Positions 7,289-16,145 of a stretch of 64,000 nt of DNA are shown piece after piece. The translations under genes and the position numbers were made by a program. The notes beneath the pieces are model-generated. The model was not told the origin of the DNA. It searched no databases and saw only the letters and a program-made list of their open reading frames with translations. Numbering within the stretch: the stretch's first letter is position 1; the number at the start of each line of letters is the position of its first letter. The stretch is from Glycomyces sp040645615 (GTDB taxonomy: Bacteria; Actinomycetota; Actinomycetes; Mycobacteriales; Micromonosporaceae): assembly GCF_040645615.1 (NCBI RefSeq), contig NZ_JBEYYO010000006.1, positions 1 to 64,000 on the forward strand. Direction: 5' to 3'.

Positions 7289-8953
7289 CTAGTTCAGGAA
7301 GTCGTCGGCGAGCTCGTCGGAGTCGGCGAACGGCCCTGTGTCCTTCGACATCGTGGCCGGGTCCACCGGCCGATCGTACGTCTGGTGCAGCGTACGGTCC
7401 CCGTCCACCACCGAATAGGACCGCCGCGTGTACACCGGGGCGCCCTGCACCGTCACCTGCGGCACCACCCGGAAGTGCACGTCCATCTGGTCGGGGCCGA
7501 TCACCGTCTCCACATACCCGCGCTGCGCGTTGCGGAACTTGATGTGCGGGTTGATGACCAGCGCCGCGTTGTCCTCCGGCACCGAGTCCACGCCGTTCCC
7601 ACCCGACGTGATCGATGAGGCCACCAGCTCCACGCCCACCGAAGCCCCTTGCGCAGCAGGGAAGTCCGGCAGGATCTCCCCGGCCCAGTGCGTGTGCACG
7701 TCCCCGGTCAGCACCACCGGGTTGCGCACCTCGGCCTCGACCCAGCCGTCGATGATCCGCTGCCGCGAGGCCGCGTACCCGTCCCAGCCGTCCATGCTCG
7801 TGCGCAGGTCGTCCTCGGCCGCGGCCGCGTCCCGCTGCGTGAAGAACACCTGCTGCCCGAGCAGGTCCCAACGCGCGCTTGAGGAGTGGAAGCCCTCGAT
7901 GAGCCAGTCCTCCTGCTCCTGGCCGGTGATGGTGCGCGACTCGTCCCACGCGTCGGCGCAGTTGCTCTGCGTGCCGTCGCCGCAGGCCTGGTCGTCGCGG
8001 TACTGGCGCGTGTCCATCATGTGGAAGTTCGCGAGCTGTCCCCATTGGACTCTGCGGTAGAGCTGCATGTCGATCCCCGAAGGGACCGAGGACCGCCGCA
8101 GCGGCATGTTCTCCCAGTACGCCTTGAACGCGGCCTCGCGCCGCCGCAGGAAGTCCTCGGGCTCAGGCGTGTCCGATCCGGACTCGGGCACCTCGTCGGC
8201 CCAGTTGTTCTCGACCTCGTGGTCGTCCCAGACCACCAGCCACGGCGCGACCGCGTGCGCGGCCTGGAGGTCGGGGTCGGTCTTGTACTGGGCGTGGCGC
8301 TGGCGGTAGGTCGCCAGCGAGACCGTCTCGGGCCCTTCGTGGTCGCGCACGTTCCCGTCGGGGGAGAGGTACACCCCGGCCTTGTACTCGTACTGGTAGT
8401 CGCCGAGGTGGAGCACCAGGTCGGGGTTCGACTCGGCCAGGTGCCGGTAGGCGGTGAAGTAGCCGTGCTCGTACTGCGAGCACGAGGCGAAGGCCATCCG
8501 CAGCTCGGCGGGTATCGAGCCGAGCGGCGGCGCGGTGCGGGTGCGCCCGACCGGGGAGACCCACCGGCCGGTCCTGAAGCGGTAGTAGTACTCCCGGCCC
8601 GGTTCCAGGCCCTCGACTTCGATGTGGACGCTGTAGCCGATCTCGGGGCCGGTCTCGTACCGGCCCGAGGCCACGCGGCGGCGGAACCGCTCGTCGGTCG
8701 CCACTTCCCATCGGACGTCGACCGAGCCGTTCGGCATGCCGCCCATGCCGTCCTCGGCCAGCGGGTGCACCGCCAGGCGGGTCCACAGGACCACGCCGTC
8801 GGGTTCGGGATCGCCGGAGGCGACGCCCAGGTTGAAGGGGTCGGCGTCGAGGGTCGGGTGCCTGCGGCTCTGGGCCCACGCCACTGCCGGGACCGCGGAG
8901 GCGGCGGTCGCGGAGGCGGAGGAGGCGAGCAGGATACGGCGCGAAAGGCGCAT
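7289..8953 (-). CDS. phoD: PhoD-family alkaline phosphatase / phosphodiesterase, Tat-exported
   Basis: Secreted metallophosphoesterase of 554 aa that releases phosphate from phosphomono- or diesters (in Bacillus, teichoic acids). The amino end MRLSRRILLAS followed by a hydrophobic stretch and AWA is a twin-arginine signal peptide. Next come a PhoD_N beta-domain (about residues 38-140) and the catalytic domain with LHLGDYQYEY, VVWDDHEVENN and LTGDVHTHW, which carry the iron/calcium ligands. It is monocistronic with its own terminator. No clear PHO-box was identified upstream, though phosphate control would be expected for the family. Confidence 0.93.
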   Translation of the reverse strand: MRLSRRILLASSASATAASAVPAVAWAQSRRHPTLDADPFNLGVASGDPEPDGVVLWTRLAVHPLAEDGMGGMPNGSVDVRWEVATDERFRRRVASGRYETGPEIGYSVHIEVEGLEPGREYYYRFRTGRWVSPVGRTRTAPPLGSIPAELRMAFASCSQYEHGYFTAYRHLAESNPDLVLHLGDYQYEYKAGVYLSPDGNVRDHEGPETVSLATYRQRHAQYKTDPDLQAAHAVAPWLVVWDDHEVENNWADEVPESGSDTPEPEDFLRRREAAFKAYWENMPLRRSSVPSGIDMQLYRRVQWGQLANFHMMDTRQYRDDQACGDGTQSNCADAWDESRTITGQEQEDWLIEGFHSSSARWDLLGQQVFFTQRDAAAAEDDLRTSMDGWDGYAASRQRIIDGWVEAEVRNPVVLTGDVHTHWAGEILPDFPAAQGASVGVELVASSITSGGNGVDSVPEDNAALVINPHIKFRNAQRGYVETVIGPDQMDVHFRVVPQVTVQGAPVYTRRSYSVVDGDRTLHQTYDRPVDPATMSKDTGPFADSDELADDFLN

Positions 8954-9048
8954 GTGGACCTCGCTTTGATGGGGGTTGTGCGGGTTTGACCCACCCAGCC
9001 CAACAAGCGATCGTGGAGGAACCTGGTCCCTGGCCCTACGCTGCGGTG

Positions 9049-9083
9049 AACCGCCGCTGAACTCTGCCGCTGTTGCGGCGGTT
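9049..9083 (-). terminator. terminator downstream of lipoprotein gene
   Basis: 9-bp stem AACCGCCGC / GCGGCGGTT with a 17-nt loop, immediately after the stop of the gene at 9086-9940. Confidence 0.6.
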
Positions 9084-9085
9084 GC

Positions 9086-9940
9086 CTACTCGGTCTCGGC
9101 GAAGGTCACGACGATGCGCGCGTACGTGTCGTTCGCGGCCGCCACCGCCTCCTCGCCGTCCACTTCGGCGTCGGGCGCGGCCCAGCCGTCTTCCCCTGGC
9201 GTCCATACCAATCCCGAGAACGCCACGCTGGCGATCCGGTGGTCGTAGGCGCGGGCGACGGCCCACGCGGCCCGGTTCCAGCCCTCGGCCGCGCCGTCGG
9301 GCACGATCACCATCGTCGAACCGTCCACATCGGCCTCGGCGCCCCACTGGTAGGAGTACGCCTCGGCCAGCACCGCCGCCTCGGGCTCGGGCTCCTCGGC
9401 CCCGCCGGAGATGCACATCAACCCCGACTCCTGGCCCCCGGCCAGCGCCTCGGCGATGACCACGGCCTCGTCCTCCCACTGCTCGTACAGCTCGGGGTAG
9501 GCGCTGATCTGGACCGCCTGCGAGGCCTCGGCGAGCGTCATCTCCCGCCAGCCGTCGATGCGCTGGAGCTTCTCGTAGAACTTGAACGAGGCGTAGACGG
9601 GGTCCATGAGCTCTTCCTCGGTGCCCCAGCCCATGCTGGGCCGCTGCTGGAACAGCCCGAGCGAGTCGTGGTGCCCGTAGTTCACGTTGATGAGCTCGGA
9701 CTCCTGCATGGCCGTGGTGATCGCCACCGACACCGCGTGCTCGTCGAGCCCGTCGCGCATCCCGACCGCCGCGATCGTGGCCGCGTTCGAGGTCTGCTGC
9801 GCCGAGAGGTGCACCTGGGTCTCGCCCGAGCCGAAGTAGCAGCCGGTGCGGCTCGGGCGCAGGAAGTCCTCGGCCGTCTCGCCGCAACCGGCGAGCGTCG
9901 CGGCCAGGGCGAGGGTCGTCAGCGCAGGGAGCAGGCGCAC
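9086..9940 (-). CDS. lipoprotein of unknown function, lysozyme-like region
   Basis: Protein of 284 aa with a lipoprotein signal peptide ending in the lipobox LAGC at about residue 19. The following region, with AMQESELINVNYG and DSLGLFQQRPSMGWGT, is the pattern seen in many actinobacterial secreted proteins often described as having a lysozyme-like fold; enzymatic activity is not established. The second half is Glu/Ala-rich, with a domain near residues 200-280 that resembles nothing I can name. It lies between phoD and the enoyl-CoA hydratase on the same strand but ends in its own terminator. Confidence 0.75.
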   Translation of the reverse strand: MRLLPALTTLALAATLAGCGETAEDFLRPSRTGCYFGSGETQVHLSAQQTSNAATIAAVGMRDGLDEHAVSVAITTAMQESELINVNYGHHDSLGLFQQRPSMGWGTEEELMDPVYASFKFYEKLQRIDGWREMTLAEASQAVQISAYPELYEQWEDEAVVIAEALAGGQESGLMCISGGAEEPEPEAAVLAEAYSYQWGAEADVDGSTMVIVPDGAAEGWNRAAWAVARAYDHRIASVAFSGLVWTPGEDGWAAPDAEVDGEEAVAAANDTYARIVVTFAETE

Positions 9941-9970
9941 GGGAGACTCCGATCAGGTCGGTCGGGCCTG

Positions 9971-10738
9971 TCAGCCTACCCAGGAAGGCGACCGCTTCTC
10001 AATGAACGATCGGACACCTTCGCGTCCCTCTTCGGAGAAGAAGTACTCAGCCGTCACGGCAGCCGCATCGCGCAACTCCTGTCGCAGATCCGGTGTGGCC
10101 GTGAGCACTTTGATGCCCGCCTGCGCCGCCGGGCCGCCCGCGACGAGGGCCCCCACGGTCTTGGCCTGCCATTCGTCGGCCGCGCCGGTGACGACCGCGT
10201 GGGTGATCAGGCCCCACCGGTGCGCGTCGTAGGCGCCGAAGGCCTCCCCGGTCAGGAACAGGGTGCGCATCTGCGCCGGGGTCAGGTGGCGAGCCACGAC
10301 CGGGCCGATCACGGCCGGGACCACGCCCAGCCGGACCTCGCTGAACGCCATGCCCGCGTCGCCTTCGACGATCGCGATGTCGGCCGCGGCCAGGAGCCCC
10401 AGGCCCCCGCCCTTCGCGCCGCCCTTGGCGACCGCGACCACCGGTTTCGGCGACTCGCAGATGTCGGCGAGCAGCTCGGCGAGGTGCGCTGCCGGGAGTT
10501 TCTCCAGGCTCGTCGCGGCCGCCGACTCCTTGAGGTCGGCCCCGGCGCAGAACACCGGGCCGGTGTGGTCGATCACGATGGCGCGCACGTCGTTATCGGC
10601 GAGCGCCGTCGCCAGCGCCTCCCGGAGCTCGGCGATCATCCGCGTGGACAGGGCGTTGCGCCGGTTCGGGGCGTCGAGGGTAATCGAGGCCACGTTCCGC
10701 GCCGGCCAGTACTTGATCAAAGCATCGTTGCCGTTCAT
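9971..10738 (-). CDS. enoyl-CoA hydratase/isomerase family protein
   Basis: Crotonase-fold enzyme of 255 aa, probably hydrating 2-enoyl-CoA or acting on a related thioester. The oxyanion-hole segments are visible: NRRNALSTRMIAEL and FCAGADLKE in the first third, and GGAKGGGLGLLAAADIAI at about residue 105. The general acid/base region has SEVRLGVVPAVIGP. The ATG at 10738 is the only sensible start. A TACGGT -10 element ends 6 nt before it, so the mRNA is probably leaderless. The exact substrate cannot be read from sequence. Confidence 0.9.
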   Translation of the reverse strand: MNGNDALIKYWPARNVASITLDAPNRRNALSTRMIAELREALATALADNDVRAIVIDHTGPVFCAGADLKESAAATSLEKLPAAHLAELLADICESPKPVVAVAKGGAKGGGLGLLAAADIAIVEGDAGMAFSEVRLGVVPAVIGPVVARHLTPAQMRTLFLTGEAFGAYDAHRWGLITHAVVTGAADEWQAKTVGALVAGGPAAQAGIKVLTATPDLRQELRDAAAVTAEYFFSEEGREGVRSFIEKRSPSWVG

Positions 10739-10743
10739 GCCAG

Positions 10744-10750
10744 TACCGTA
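10744..10750. promoter_or_regulatory. overlapping bidirectional -10 elements for hemW and enoyl-CoA hydratase
   Basis: The heptamer TACCGTA reads TACCGT on the plus strand (7 nt before the hemW GTG) and TACGGT on the minus strand (6 nt before the hydratase ATG). Both fit the actinobacterial TANNNT -10 consensus at the spacing typical of leaderless transcripts. The two starts are only 18 bp apart, so no room remains for ribosome sites. Confidence 0.65.
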
Positions 10751-10756
10751 GTCAGC

Positions 10757-11959
10757 GTGTCCACCAGTCCCGCAACCGCAGCCGCGACTTCGCCCGCCTC
10801 CGCGATCGACGCCGGCGCGGGCGGCCCCATCGACGCCGGTTTCGGCTTCTACGTGCACGTCCCGTTCTGCGTCTCGCGCTGCGGCTACTGCGACTTCAAC
10901 ACCTACACCGCCTCCGAGCTGGGCGCGGGCGTCTCGCGGGAGACGTACTCCTCGATCGTGCGCGCCGAGATCCGATCGGCCGCGGCCAGGTTCGACACCC
11001 GGCCGAAGGTCGACACGGTGTTCTTCGGCGGCGGCACCCCGACCCTGCTGCCCGCCGCTGACCTGGCCGCGATCCTCGCCGAGATCGACCGCGAGTTCGG
11101 GCTCGCCGAAGGCTACGAGGCCACCACCGAGGCCAATCCCGAATCGGTGGACGCCGACTACGTGGCCGAGCTCCACGACGGCGGCTTCACGCGATTGTCG
11201 GTGGGCATGCAGTCGACCGCCTCGCACGTGCTCAAGATCCTCGACCGCGAGCACTCCCCGAAGAAGGCCCTGGCCGCCGTCGAGCACGCCCACCGGGCCG
11301 GATTCGAGCATGTGAGCCTCGACCTCATCTACGGCACGCCCGGCGAGACCGCCGCCGACTTCGCAGAAAGCCTCGCCTCGGCGGTGGACACCGGCGTGGA
11401 CCACGTCTCGGCGTACGCGCTCATCGTCGAGGACGGCACCGCGCTGGCCCGCCGCATCCGCGCCGGCGAGGTCGCCCAGCCCTCCGACGACGTGGCCGCC
11501 GACCGTTACCTCGCGGCCGAAGCGGCCCTCTCGGCGGCCGGTTTCGAGTGGTACGAGGTCTCCAACTGGGCCAAGACCCCCCAGGCGCGCTGCCGCCACA
11601 ACCTCCTCTACTGGGAAGGCGGCCACTGGTGGGGCGCGGGGCCGGGCGCCCACTCGCACCTGCCGGGGGTGCGCTGGTGGAACCACAAGCACCCCTCGAC
11701 GTACGCCACGGCGCTGGCCCAGGGCCTGCCCGCGGCCGGGCACGAGGAGCTCACCGAAGAGGACCGCTATCTGGAGCGAGTGCTCCTGCTCACCCGGCTG
11801 GCCACCGGGGTGCCCGTGGCCGAGCTGCGGCCCGCCGGAGCCGCCGCGGTCGAACGCGTTGTGGCCGACGGGCTCGGCGTCCTCGCAGCAGGCCGCCTCA
11901 CCCTCACGCTGCGCGGTCGCCTCCTCGCCGACGCCGTGGTGAGAGACCTCACCGCCTGA
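10757..11959 (+). CDS. hemW: radical SAM heme chaperone HemW (HemN-like)
   Basis: HemW delivers heme to target proteins; older annotations call it oxygen-independent coproporphyrinogen oxidase. The 400-aa protein has the radical SAM motif CVSRCGYC near residue 40 followed by DFNTY, the GGGTPTLL motif, and the HemW carboxyl domain (HNLLYWEGGHWWGAGPGAHS). The family's CxxxCxxC cluster is present, while the longer HemN amino extension is absent. The GTG at 10757 is chosen because a -10 element lies 7 nt upstream. In many actinobacteria hemW neighbours lepA and hrcA, as here. Confidence 0.93.
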   Translation: MSTSPATAAATSPASAIDAGAGGPIDAGFGFYVHVPFCVSRCGYCDFNTYTASELGAGVSRETYSSIVRAEIRSAAARFDTRPKVDTVFFGGGTPTLLPAADLAAILAEIDREFGLAEGYEATTEANPESVDADYVAELHDGGFTRLSVGMQSTASHVLKILDREHSPKKALAAVEHAHRAGFEHVSLDLIYGTPGETAADFAESLASAVDTGVDHVSAYALIVEDGTALARRIRAGEVAQPSDDVAADRYLAAEAALSAAGFEWYEVSNWAKTPQARCRHNLLYWEGGHWWGAGPGAHSHLPGVRWWNHKHPSTYATALAQGLPAAGHEELTEEDRYLERVLLLTRLATGVPVAELRPAGAAAVERVVADGLGVLAAGRLTLTLRGRLLADAVVRDLTA

Positions 11960-12102
11960 CGAACCCCGGGCGGGCGACCCGTAGATTTGACGACGTCACG
12001 CGGGAGCCTGCGTCTCGTAAGCTCCCCGGCCCTCCGGCACCGCACCCCATGCGAAGCCCGCCGGAGCCGACCCCCGTCCCCCATACCCGGAGCCCGCCAC
12101 CC

Positions 12103-13263
12103 ATGCACACCTCACGTTCAGCGCGTCCCTACCCGGCTGCCCTGCGGGGCACGCAGCTCGCCCGCCGCGGGCTCCTCACCGCCTCCGCCGCCGGGCTCGT
12201 CGCGGCCGCCGCGGCCTGCTCCGAGGAGGAGCCGCCCCCGGCCGACGAGGGCGGCATCGGCGCGGCCGAGGAGAGCCCTTCGCCCGAGCCGTCCCCCCAG
12301 CCGCCCCGCGAGATCACCATCACGCACGTGGGCGACACGATGCCCGGCTCCTACCCCAACCAGCTGGCCTCCGACGAGGGCGCGAGCTTCTTCTCCGGCG
12401 TCAAGGACGTCATCACCGGCGACCTGCGCATCGCCAACCTCGAAGGCGCCCTGTCGACCCACGAGTTCGACAAGTGCGGCGGCGGCACCTGCATCTACTT
12501 CCGCCTCCCCGCCGAGTACGCGCAGGTCTTCGCCGACGCGGGCTTCCACGTCCTCAACCAGGCCAACAACCACGGCTGGGACGCCGGGCCCGACGGCGCG
12601 ACCGAGACCCAGGAGGCCGTGCGCGCCGCCGGGATGGAGATCTGCGGGATCAAGGACGAGGTCGCCCTGGTCGAGACCGAGTCGGGCCTGACCGTCGGCC
12701 TGGTCGGCTTCGCGCCGTACACGTTCTACACCGACAACCGCGACCTCGACGCGGTCGCCGCCCTCGTCTCGGCCGCCAAGCAACAGGCCGACATCGTGAT
12801 CGCCACCGCCCACCTCGGCGCCGAGGGCACCGACCACCGCCACGTCCCCGAAGGCGTCGAGACCTACTTCGGCGAGGACCGCGGCGACACGCGCGCGTTC
12901 GCCCGCACCTGCATCGACAACGGCGCCGACGTGGTCTTCGGCCACGGCCCGCACGTCCTGCGCGGCATGGAGTACTACAACGGCAAGCTCATCGCCTACT
13001 CCCTGGGCAACTTCGGCGGCGGCCAGAACCTCTTCGCCGGCGACGGCGCCCTGGGCCGCTCGGCGATCCTGTCGGTCACCATCCGCGAAGACGGCACCAT
13101 CGTCGCAGGCCAGGCCCTCGCCACCCGCATGGACGGCGACGGCTACCCGCAGGTCGACGCCGACAACGGCGCGTTCGACGACTTCAACGAGCTCGCCGCC
13201 GACTTCGGCGACGACGCCGTGACCGTCGCAGACGACGGCGCGCTCGTGTTCCCCGGTGTCTGA
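12103..13263 (+). CDS. CapA-family lipoprotein (PGA_cap metallophosphatase-like)
   Basis: Surface protein of 386 aa. The amino end contains ARRGLLTASAAG followed by an Ala-rich stretch ending in Cys, giving an RR-containing lipoprotein signal. A Pro/Glu linker leads to the CapA domain: ITHVGDTMPG, NLEGALS, NQANNHGWDAG, ATAHLGAE and GHGPHVLRGMEYYNGKLIAY with LGNF. These are the calcineurin-like metal-binding motifs of PgsA/CapA proteins, which in Bacillus help make poly-gamma-glutamate; here no pgsB/C partners are present, so the role is open. The frame is open upstream; the ATG at 12103 has a weak GGAG 10 nt ahead. Confidence 0.85.
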   Translation: MHTSRSARPYPAALRGTQLARRGLLTASAAGLVAAAAACSEEEPPPADEGGIGAAEESPSPEPSPQPPREITITHVGDTMPGSYPNQLASDEGASFFSGVKDVITGDLRIANLEGALSTHEFDKCGGGTCIYFRLPAEYAQVFADAGFHVLNQANNHGWDAGPDGATETQEAVRAAGMEICGIKDEVALVETESGLTVGLVGFAPYTFYTDNRDLDAVAALVSAAKQQADIVIATAHLGAEGTDHRHVPEGVETYFGEDRGDTRAFARTCIDNGADVVFGHGPHVLRGMEYYNGKLIAYSLGNFGGGQNLFAGDGALGRSAILSVTIREDGTIVAGQALATRMDGDGYPQVDADNGAFDDFNELAADFGDDAVTVADDGALVFPGV

Positions 13264-13277
13264 GGGCCCACGTAGAC

Positions 13278-13302
13278 TGGCACTCCCGGACCGGGAGTGC
13301 CA
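13278..13302. promoter_or_regulatory. CIRCE operator of the hrcA-dnaJ operon
   Basis: TGGCACTC, nine bases, GAGTGCCA: a perfect inverted repeat with the length and spacing of the HrcA-binding CIRCE element (consensus TTAGCACTC-N9-GAGTGCTAA). A candidate -10 (TAGACT at 13273-13278) abuts it, so bound HrcA would block transcription. It lies 84 bp upstream of hrcA. Confidence 0.92.
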
Positions 13303-13386
13303 AACTTGAGTCCGGCCCGAGGCCGGGCGCACGCCCGGCCGCAGCGCCACCGGGCACGCAAAGCCCGGCAACGACACTGAGGGGAC

Positions 13387-14412
13387 GTGGCAGCGATGGA
13401 CGACCGCAAGCTCGAAGTGCTGCGCGCCATCGTCGAGGACTACGTCGCCACCCAGGAACCGGTCGGCTCCAAGGCCGTCTCCCAGCGCCACGCCCTCGGC
13501 GTCTCCGCGGCCACCGTCCGCAACGACATGGCCTACCTCGAAGAGGCCGGCTACATCCAGCAGCCGCACACCTCCGCCGGGCGCATCCCCACCGCCAAGG
13601 GCTACCGGCTCTTCGTCGACCGCCTCGGCAAGATCAAGCCGCTCTCGGCCGCCGAGCGGCGCGCCGTGCACCGCTTCCTCTCCGAGGCCGTCGACCTCGA
13701 CGACGTGGTCACCCGCACCGTGCGGCTGCTCTCGCAGCTCACCCACCAGGTGGCCGTCGTCCAATACCCGAGCCTCAACCGCTCCTCGATCCGCCACCTC
13801 GAACTCGTCTCGCTCACCCCGACCCGTCTCATGATCGTCATGATCACCGACACCGGCCGGGTCGAGCAGCGCTTCACCGAGGTTCCCGCCGAGCTCAGCG
13901 AGGACAACGTCCTCGAACTGCGCCGCCTGGTCAACGAGCAGCTCCAGGGCAAGCCCCTGTCCGACGCGCCGCGGATCATCGCCGACCTCGCCTCCCTGGC
14001 CCGCCCCGAGCTGGGCGCCACCGCCACCGCGCTGGCGCAGGGCCTGCTCGACACCGTGGTCGCGCGCACCGAAGAGCGCGTGGCCGTCGCGGGCGCGGCC
14101 AACCTCACCCGCGACGGGAACTTCTTCGCAGGGTCCATGCGGCCCATCCTCGAAGCCCTCGAAGAGGAGGTCGTGCTCATGCAGCTGTTGGGCCGGGCCG
14201 ACTCGAACGCGCTGTTGACGGTGCGCATCGGCGACGAGAACGAGATCGACGACTTCCGCGAGACCACCGTGGTCGCCGCCGGATACGGGCCGGGCTCGGT
14301 GGTCGGCCACATGGGCGTCCTCGGTCCCACCCGCATGGACTACCCGGGCACGATCGCGGCCGTCCGCGCCGTGGCCCGGTACGTGTCCGAGATTTTGGAA
14401 CAGAACCGCTGA
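13387..14412 (+). CDS. hrcA: heat-inducible transcription repressor HrcA
   Basis: HrcA binds CIRCE and represses class I heat-shock genes until titrated by misfolded protein through GroEL. The 341-aa product begins with the winged-helix region (LEVLRAIVEDYVATQEPVGS, GVSAATVRNDMAYLEEAGYI), then the GRIPTAKGYR motif, and ends with the conserved GPTRMDYPGTIAAVRAVARY. The GTG at 13387 follows GAGGGG; an in-frame ATG three codons later is a possible alternative. A CIRCE site upstream makes it autoregulated. dnaJ follows after 15 bp. Confidence 0.97.
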   Translation: MAAMDDRKLEVLRAIVEDYVATQEPVGSKAVSQRHALGVSAATVRNDMAYLEEAGYIQQPHTSAGRIPTAKGYRLFVDRLGKIKPLSAAERRAVHRFLSEAVDLDDVVTRTVRLLSQLTHQVAVVQYPSLNRSSIRHLELVSLTPTRLMIVMITDTGRVEQRFTEVPAELSEDNVLELRRLVNEQLQGKPLSDAPRIIADLASLARPELGATATALAQGLLDTVVARTEERVAVAGAANLTRDGNFFAGSMRPILEALEEEVVLMQLLGRADSNALLTVRIGDENEIDDFRETTVVAAGYGPGSVVGHMGVLGPTRMDYPGTIAAVRAVARYVSEILEQNR

Positions 14413-14427
14413 CAGGACAGAGCGCAC

Positions 14428-15561
14428 GTGGCTAAGGACTACTACGGCATTCTCGGCGTCGACCGGAACGCCAACGACGACGAGCTCAAGAAGGCGTATC
14501 GGAAGCTGGCACGCAAGTACCACCCCGACGTCAGCGACGAGCCCGACGCTCAGGAGCGACTCCAGGAGATCAACGCCGCCTTCGAAGTCCTCATGGACCC
14601 CCAGAAGAGGGCGATCGTCGACGCCGGAGGCGACCCGTACTCGCGCGCCGCAGGCGGCGGCGCGGGCGCTCCGTTCATGGGCTTCGAAGACATCATGGAT
14701 GCCTTCTTCGGCGGCTCCATGGGCGGCTTCGGACGCCGCGGCCCGCGCTCGCGCACCCGGCCGGGCAACGACGCGCTGCTGCGCCTGGACCTCGACCTCG
14801 AAGAGGTCGCGTTCGGCACCGAATCGACCCTGACCGTCGACACCGCGATCCTGTGCGACTCGTGCGACGGCTCGTGCACCGAGGGCACCGCCGAACCCCA
14901 GGCCTGCACCACGTGCGGCGGTTCGGGCGAGGTCCAGGTCGTGCAGCGCACGATCCTCGGGCAGGTCCGCACCGCGCGCCCGTGCTCGGCGTGCTCCGGA
15001 TACGGCACGATCATCACCGACCCGTGCCGCAAGTGCGGCGGCGAAGGCCGCGTGCGCTCGCGGCGGCGCATCACCGTCAAGGTCCCCGCCGGCGTTGAGG
15101 ACGGCATGCGCATCCGCCTCTCCGGCGAAGGCGAGGTCGGCCCCGGCGGCGGGCCCGCCGGCGACCTCTACGTCGAGGTCCACGAGAAGCCCCACGAGGT
15201 CTTCACCCGCGAAGGCTCCGATCTGCGCTGCCGCGTGCGCGTCCCCATGACGCAGGCCGCGCTCGGCACCAAGCTCAACATCCACACCCTCGACGACCAG
15301 GTCGAAGTCGAGGTCGCCACCGGCACCCAGCCGGGCACCGTCAAGAAGGTCCGCGGCCACGGCGTCCCCAAGCTCCGAGGCGGCGGCGCCCGCGGCGACC
15401 TCTACATCGAGCTCGACGTGCGTACCCCCACCAAGCTCGACACCGAGCAGGAGGAACTCCTCAAGAAACTCGCGAGCCTGCGAGACGAGGAGATCAAAGA
15501 GGTCAAAGGCGGCAGCGGGTTCTTCTCAAGGATGCGAGACGCCTTCAACGGCCACGCCTAG
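14428..15561 (+). CDS. dnaJ: chaperone protein DnaJ (DnaJ2 type)
   Basis: Hsp40 co-chaperone that delivers substrates to DnaK and stimulates its ATPase. The 377-aa protein has the J-domain with HPD at about residues 32-34, a Gly-rich linker (about 75-110) and four zinc-finger repeats. The first repeat is CDSCDGSC, where the last Gly of CxxCxGxG is replaced by Cys; the others are CTTCGGSG, CSACSGYG and CRKCGGEG. Carboxyl domains I and II follow. It is co-transcribed with hrcA under CIRCE control, as in mycobacterial hrcA-dnaJ2. Start is GTG. Confidence 0.96.
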   Translation: MAKDYYGILGVDRNANDDELKKAYRKLARKYHPDVSDEPDAQERLQEINAAFEVLMDPQKRAIVDAGGDPYSRAAGGGAGAPFMGFEDIMDAFFGGSMGGFGRRGPRSRTRPGNDALLRLDLDLEEVAFGTESTLTVDTAILCDSCDGSCTEGTAEPQACTTCGGSGEVQVVQRTILGQVRTARPCSACSGYGTIITDPCRKCGGEGRVRSRRRITVKVPAGVEDGMRIRLSGEGEVGPGGGPAGDLYVEVHEKPHEVFTREGSDLRCRVRVPMTQAALGTKLNIHTLDDQVEVEVATGTQPGTVKKVRGHGVPKLRGGGARGDLYIELDVRTPTKLDTEQEELLKKLASLRDEEIKEVKGGSGFFSRMRDAFNGHA

Positions 15562-15573
15562 ACAGCGCTGAAC

Positions 15574-15596
15574 CGGCCCCGGCCTGGCCGGGGCCG
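15574..15596 (+). terminator. hairpin after dnaJ
   Basis: Perfect 10-bp GC stem with a CTG loop, 12 bp after the dnaJ stop. No T run follows, so it may be an attenuator rather than a full stop before the next gene. Confidence 0.6.
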
Positions 15597-15633
15597 ACTT
15601 CGACTCACCAATCCTGAAACGGGGAGCCTCTCG

Positions 15634-16095
15634 ATGCCCGGTCTGGCAACCATCGTCACCGTCGTGCTGGTCGCGGCGGCCCTCGCCCTCGTCGTCATCG
15701 CACTGCGCCGCCGCCCCCGCGGCGGACCGAGGCGCGACGCCACCCCGCCCGCTGGCGGGCCCCAGATCGGCGAGCGCTGGCTCGCGGACGTGCCCTTCGC
15801 CGACGAGCCCCGCCGCTCCAAGGAACGCCCCGTCCTGGTGATCGGCTACTCCGGCCGCGGCTACTGGGCCCTCAAGTGCACCACCCAAGAGCCCCGCGAC
15901 GCCGGGTGGCGCGTCGCCGCCCCCGCGAACCGCTGGGAACCGCCCGCCGACAAGGACGGCTGGGTCGACCTCGTCCCCAACCACCTCCCGCGCGCCCGCT
16001 TCGACCATTCCTTCGGTCGCATCGGCGACCAGGGCCTCTATCGCAAGATCACCGGCCGCCTGCGCTGGGAACGCGCCGTCGACTTCACCCGCTGA
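15634..16095 (+). CDS. membrane-anchored PemK/MazF-like domain protein
   Basis: Protein of 153 aa. Residues 4-24 form a single membrane anchor followed by an Arg-rich stop-transfer stretch. Residues about 43-153 resemble the PemK/MazF fold: GERWLADVPFAD, then a basic RRSKERPVLVIGYSG, close to the G-x-hW-x-h-x-h...K-RPVLVI pattern of MazF-type RNases. A cognate antitoxin gene is not seen next to it. Its place between dnaJ and rsmE fits the conserved actinobacterial block, so a housekeeping role is more likely than a toxin. Assignment to the fold is by pattern only. Confidence 0.65.
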   Translation: MPGLATIVTVVLVAAALALVVIALRRRPRGGPRRDATPPAGGPQIGERWLADVPFADEPRRSKERPVLVIGYSGRGYWALKCTTQEPRDAGWRVAAPANRWEPPADKDGWVDLVPNHLPRARFDHSFGRIGDQGLYRKITGRLRWERAVDFTR

Positions 16096-16145
16096 ACGCG
16101 GACTAAGCTGTTCCGGTCAGCGACACGCCACCGAACAGGAGCCAC

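Noticed and set aside
10757..11959. Oxygen-independent coproporphyrinogen oxidase (HemN)
   Set aside because: The short amino end and overall length fit HemW; HemN is longer and has additional conserved residues.
12118..15360. Minus-strand open frame of 1080 codons opposite capA, hrcA and dnaJ
   Set aside because: It is the antisense shadow of three well-recognised genes, low in complexity (Gly, Asp, Val, Arg), with no ribosome site or family match.
15634..16095. A toxin-antitoxin toxin (MazF)
   Set aside because: No antitoxin gene, membrane anchor present, and the gene sits inside a conserved housekeeping cluster.
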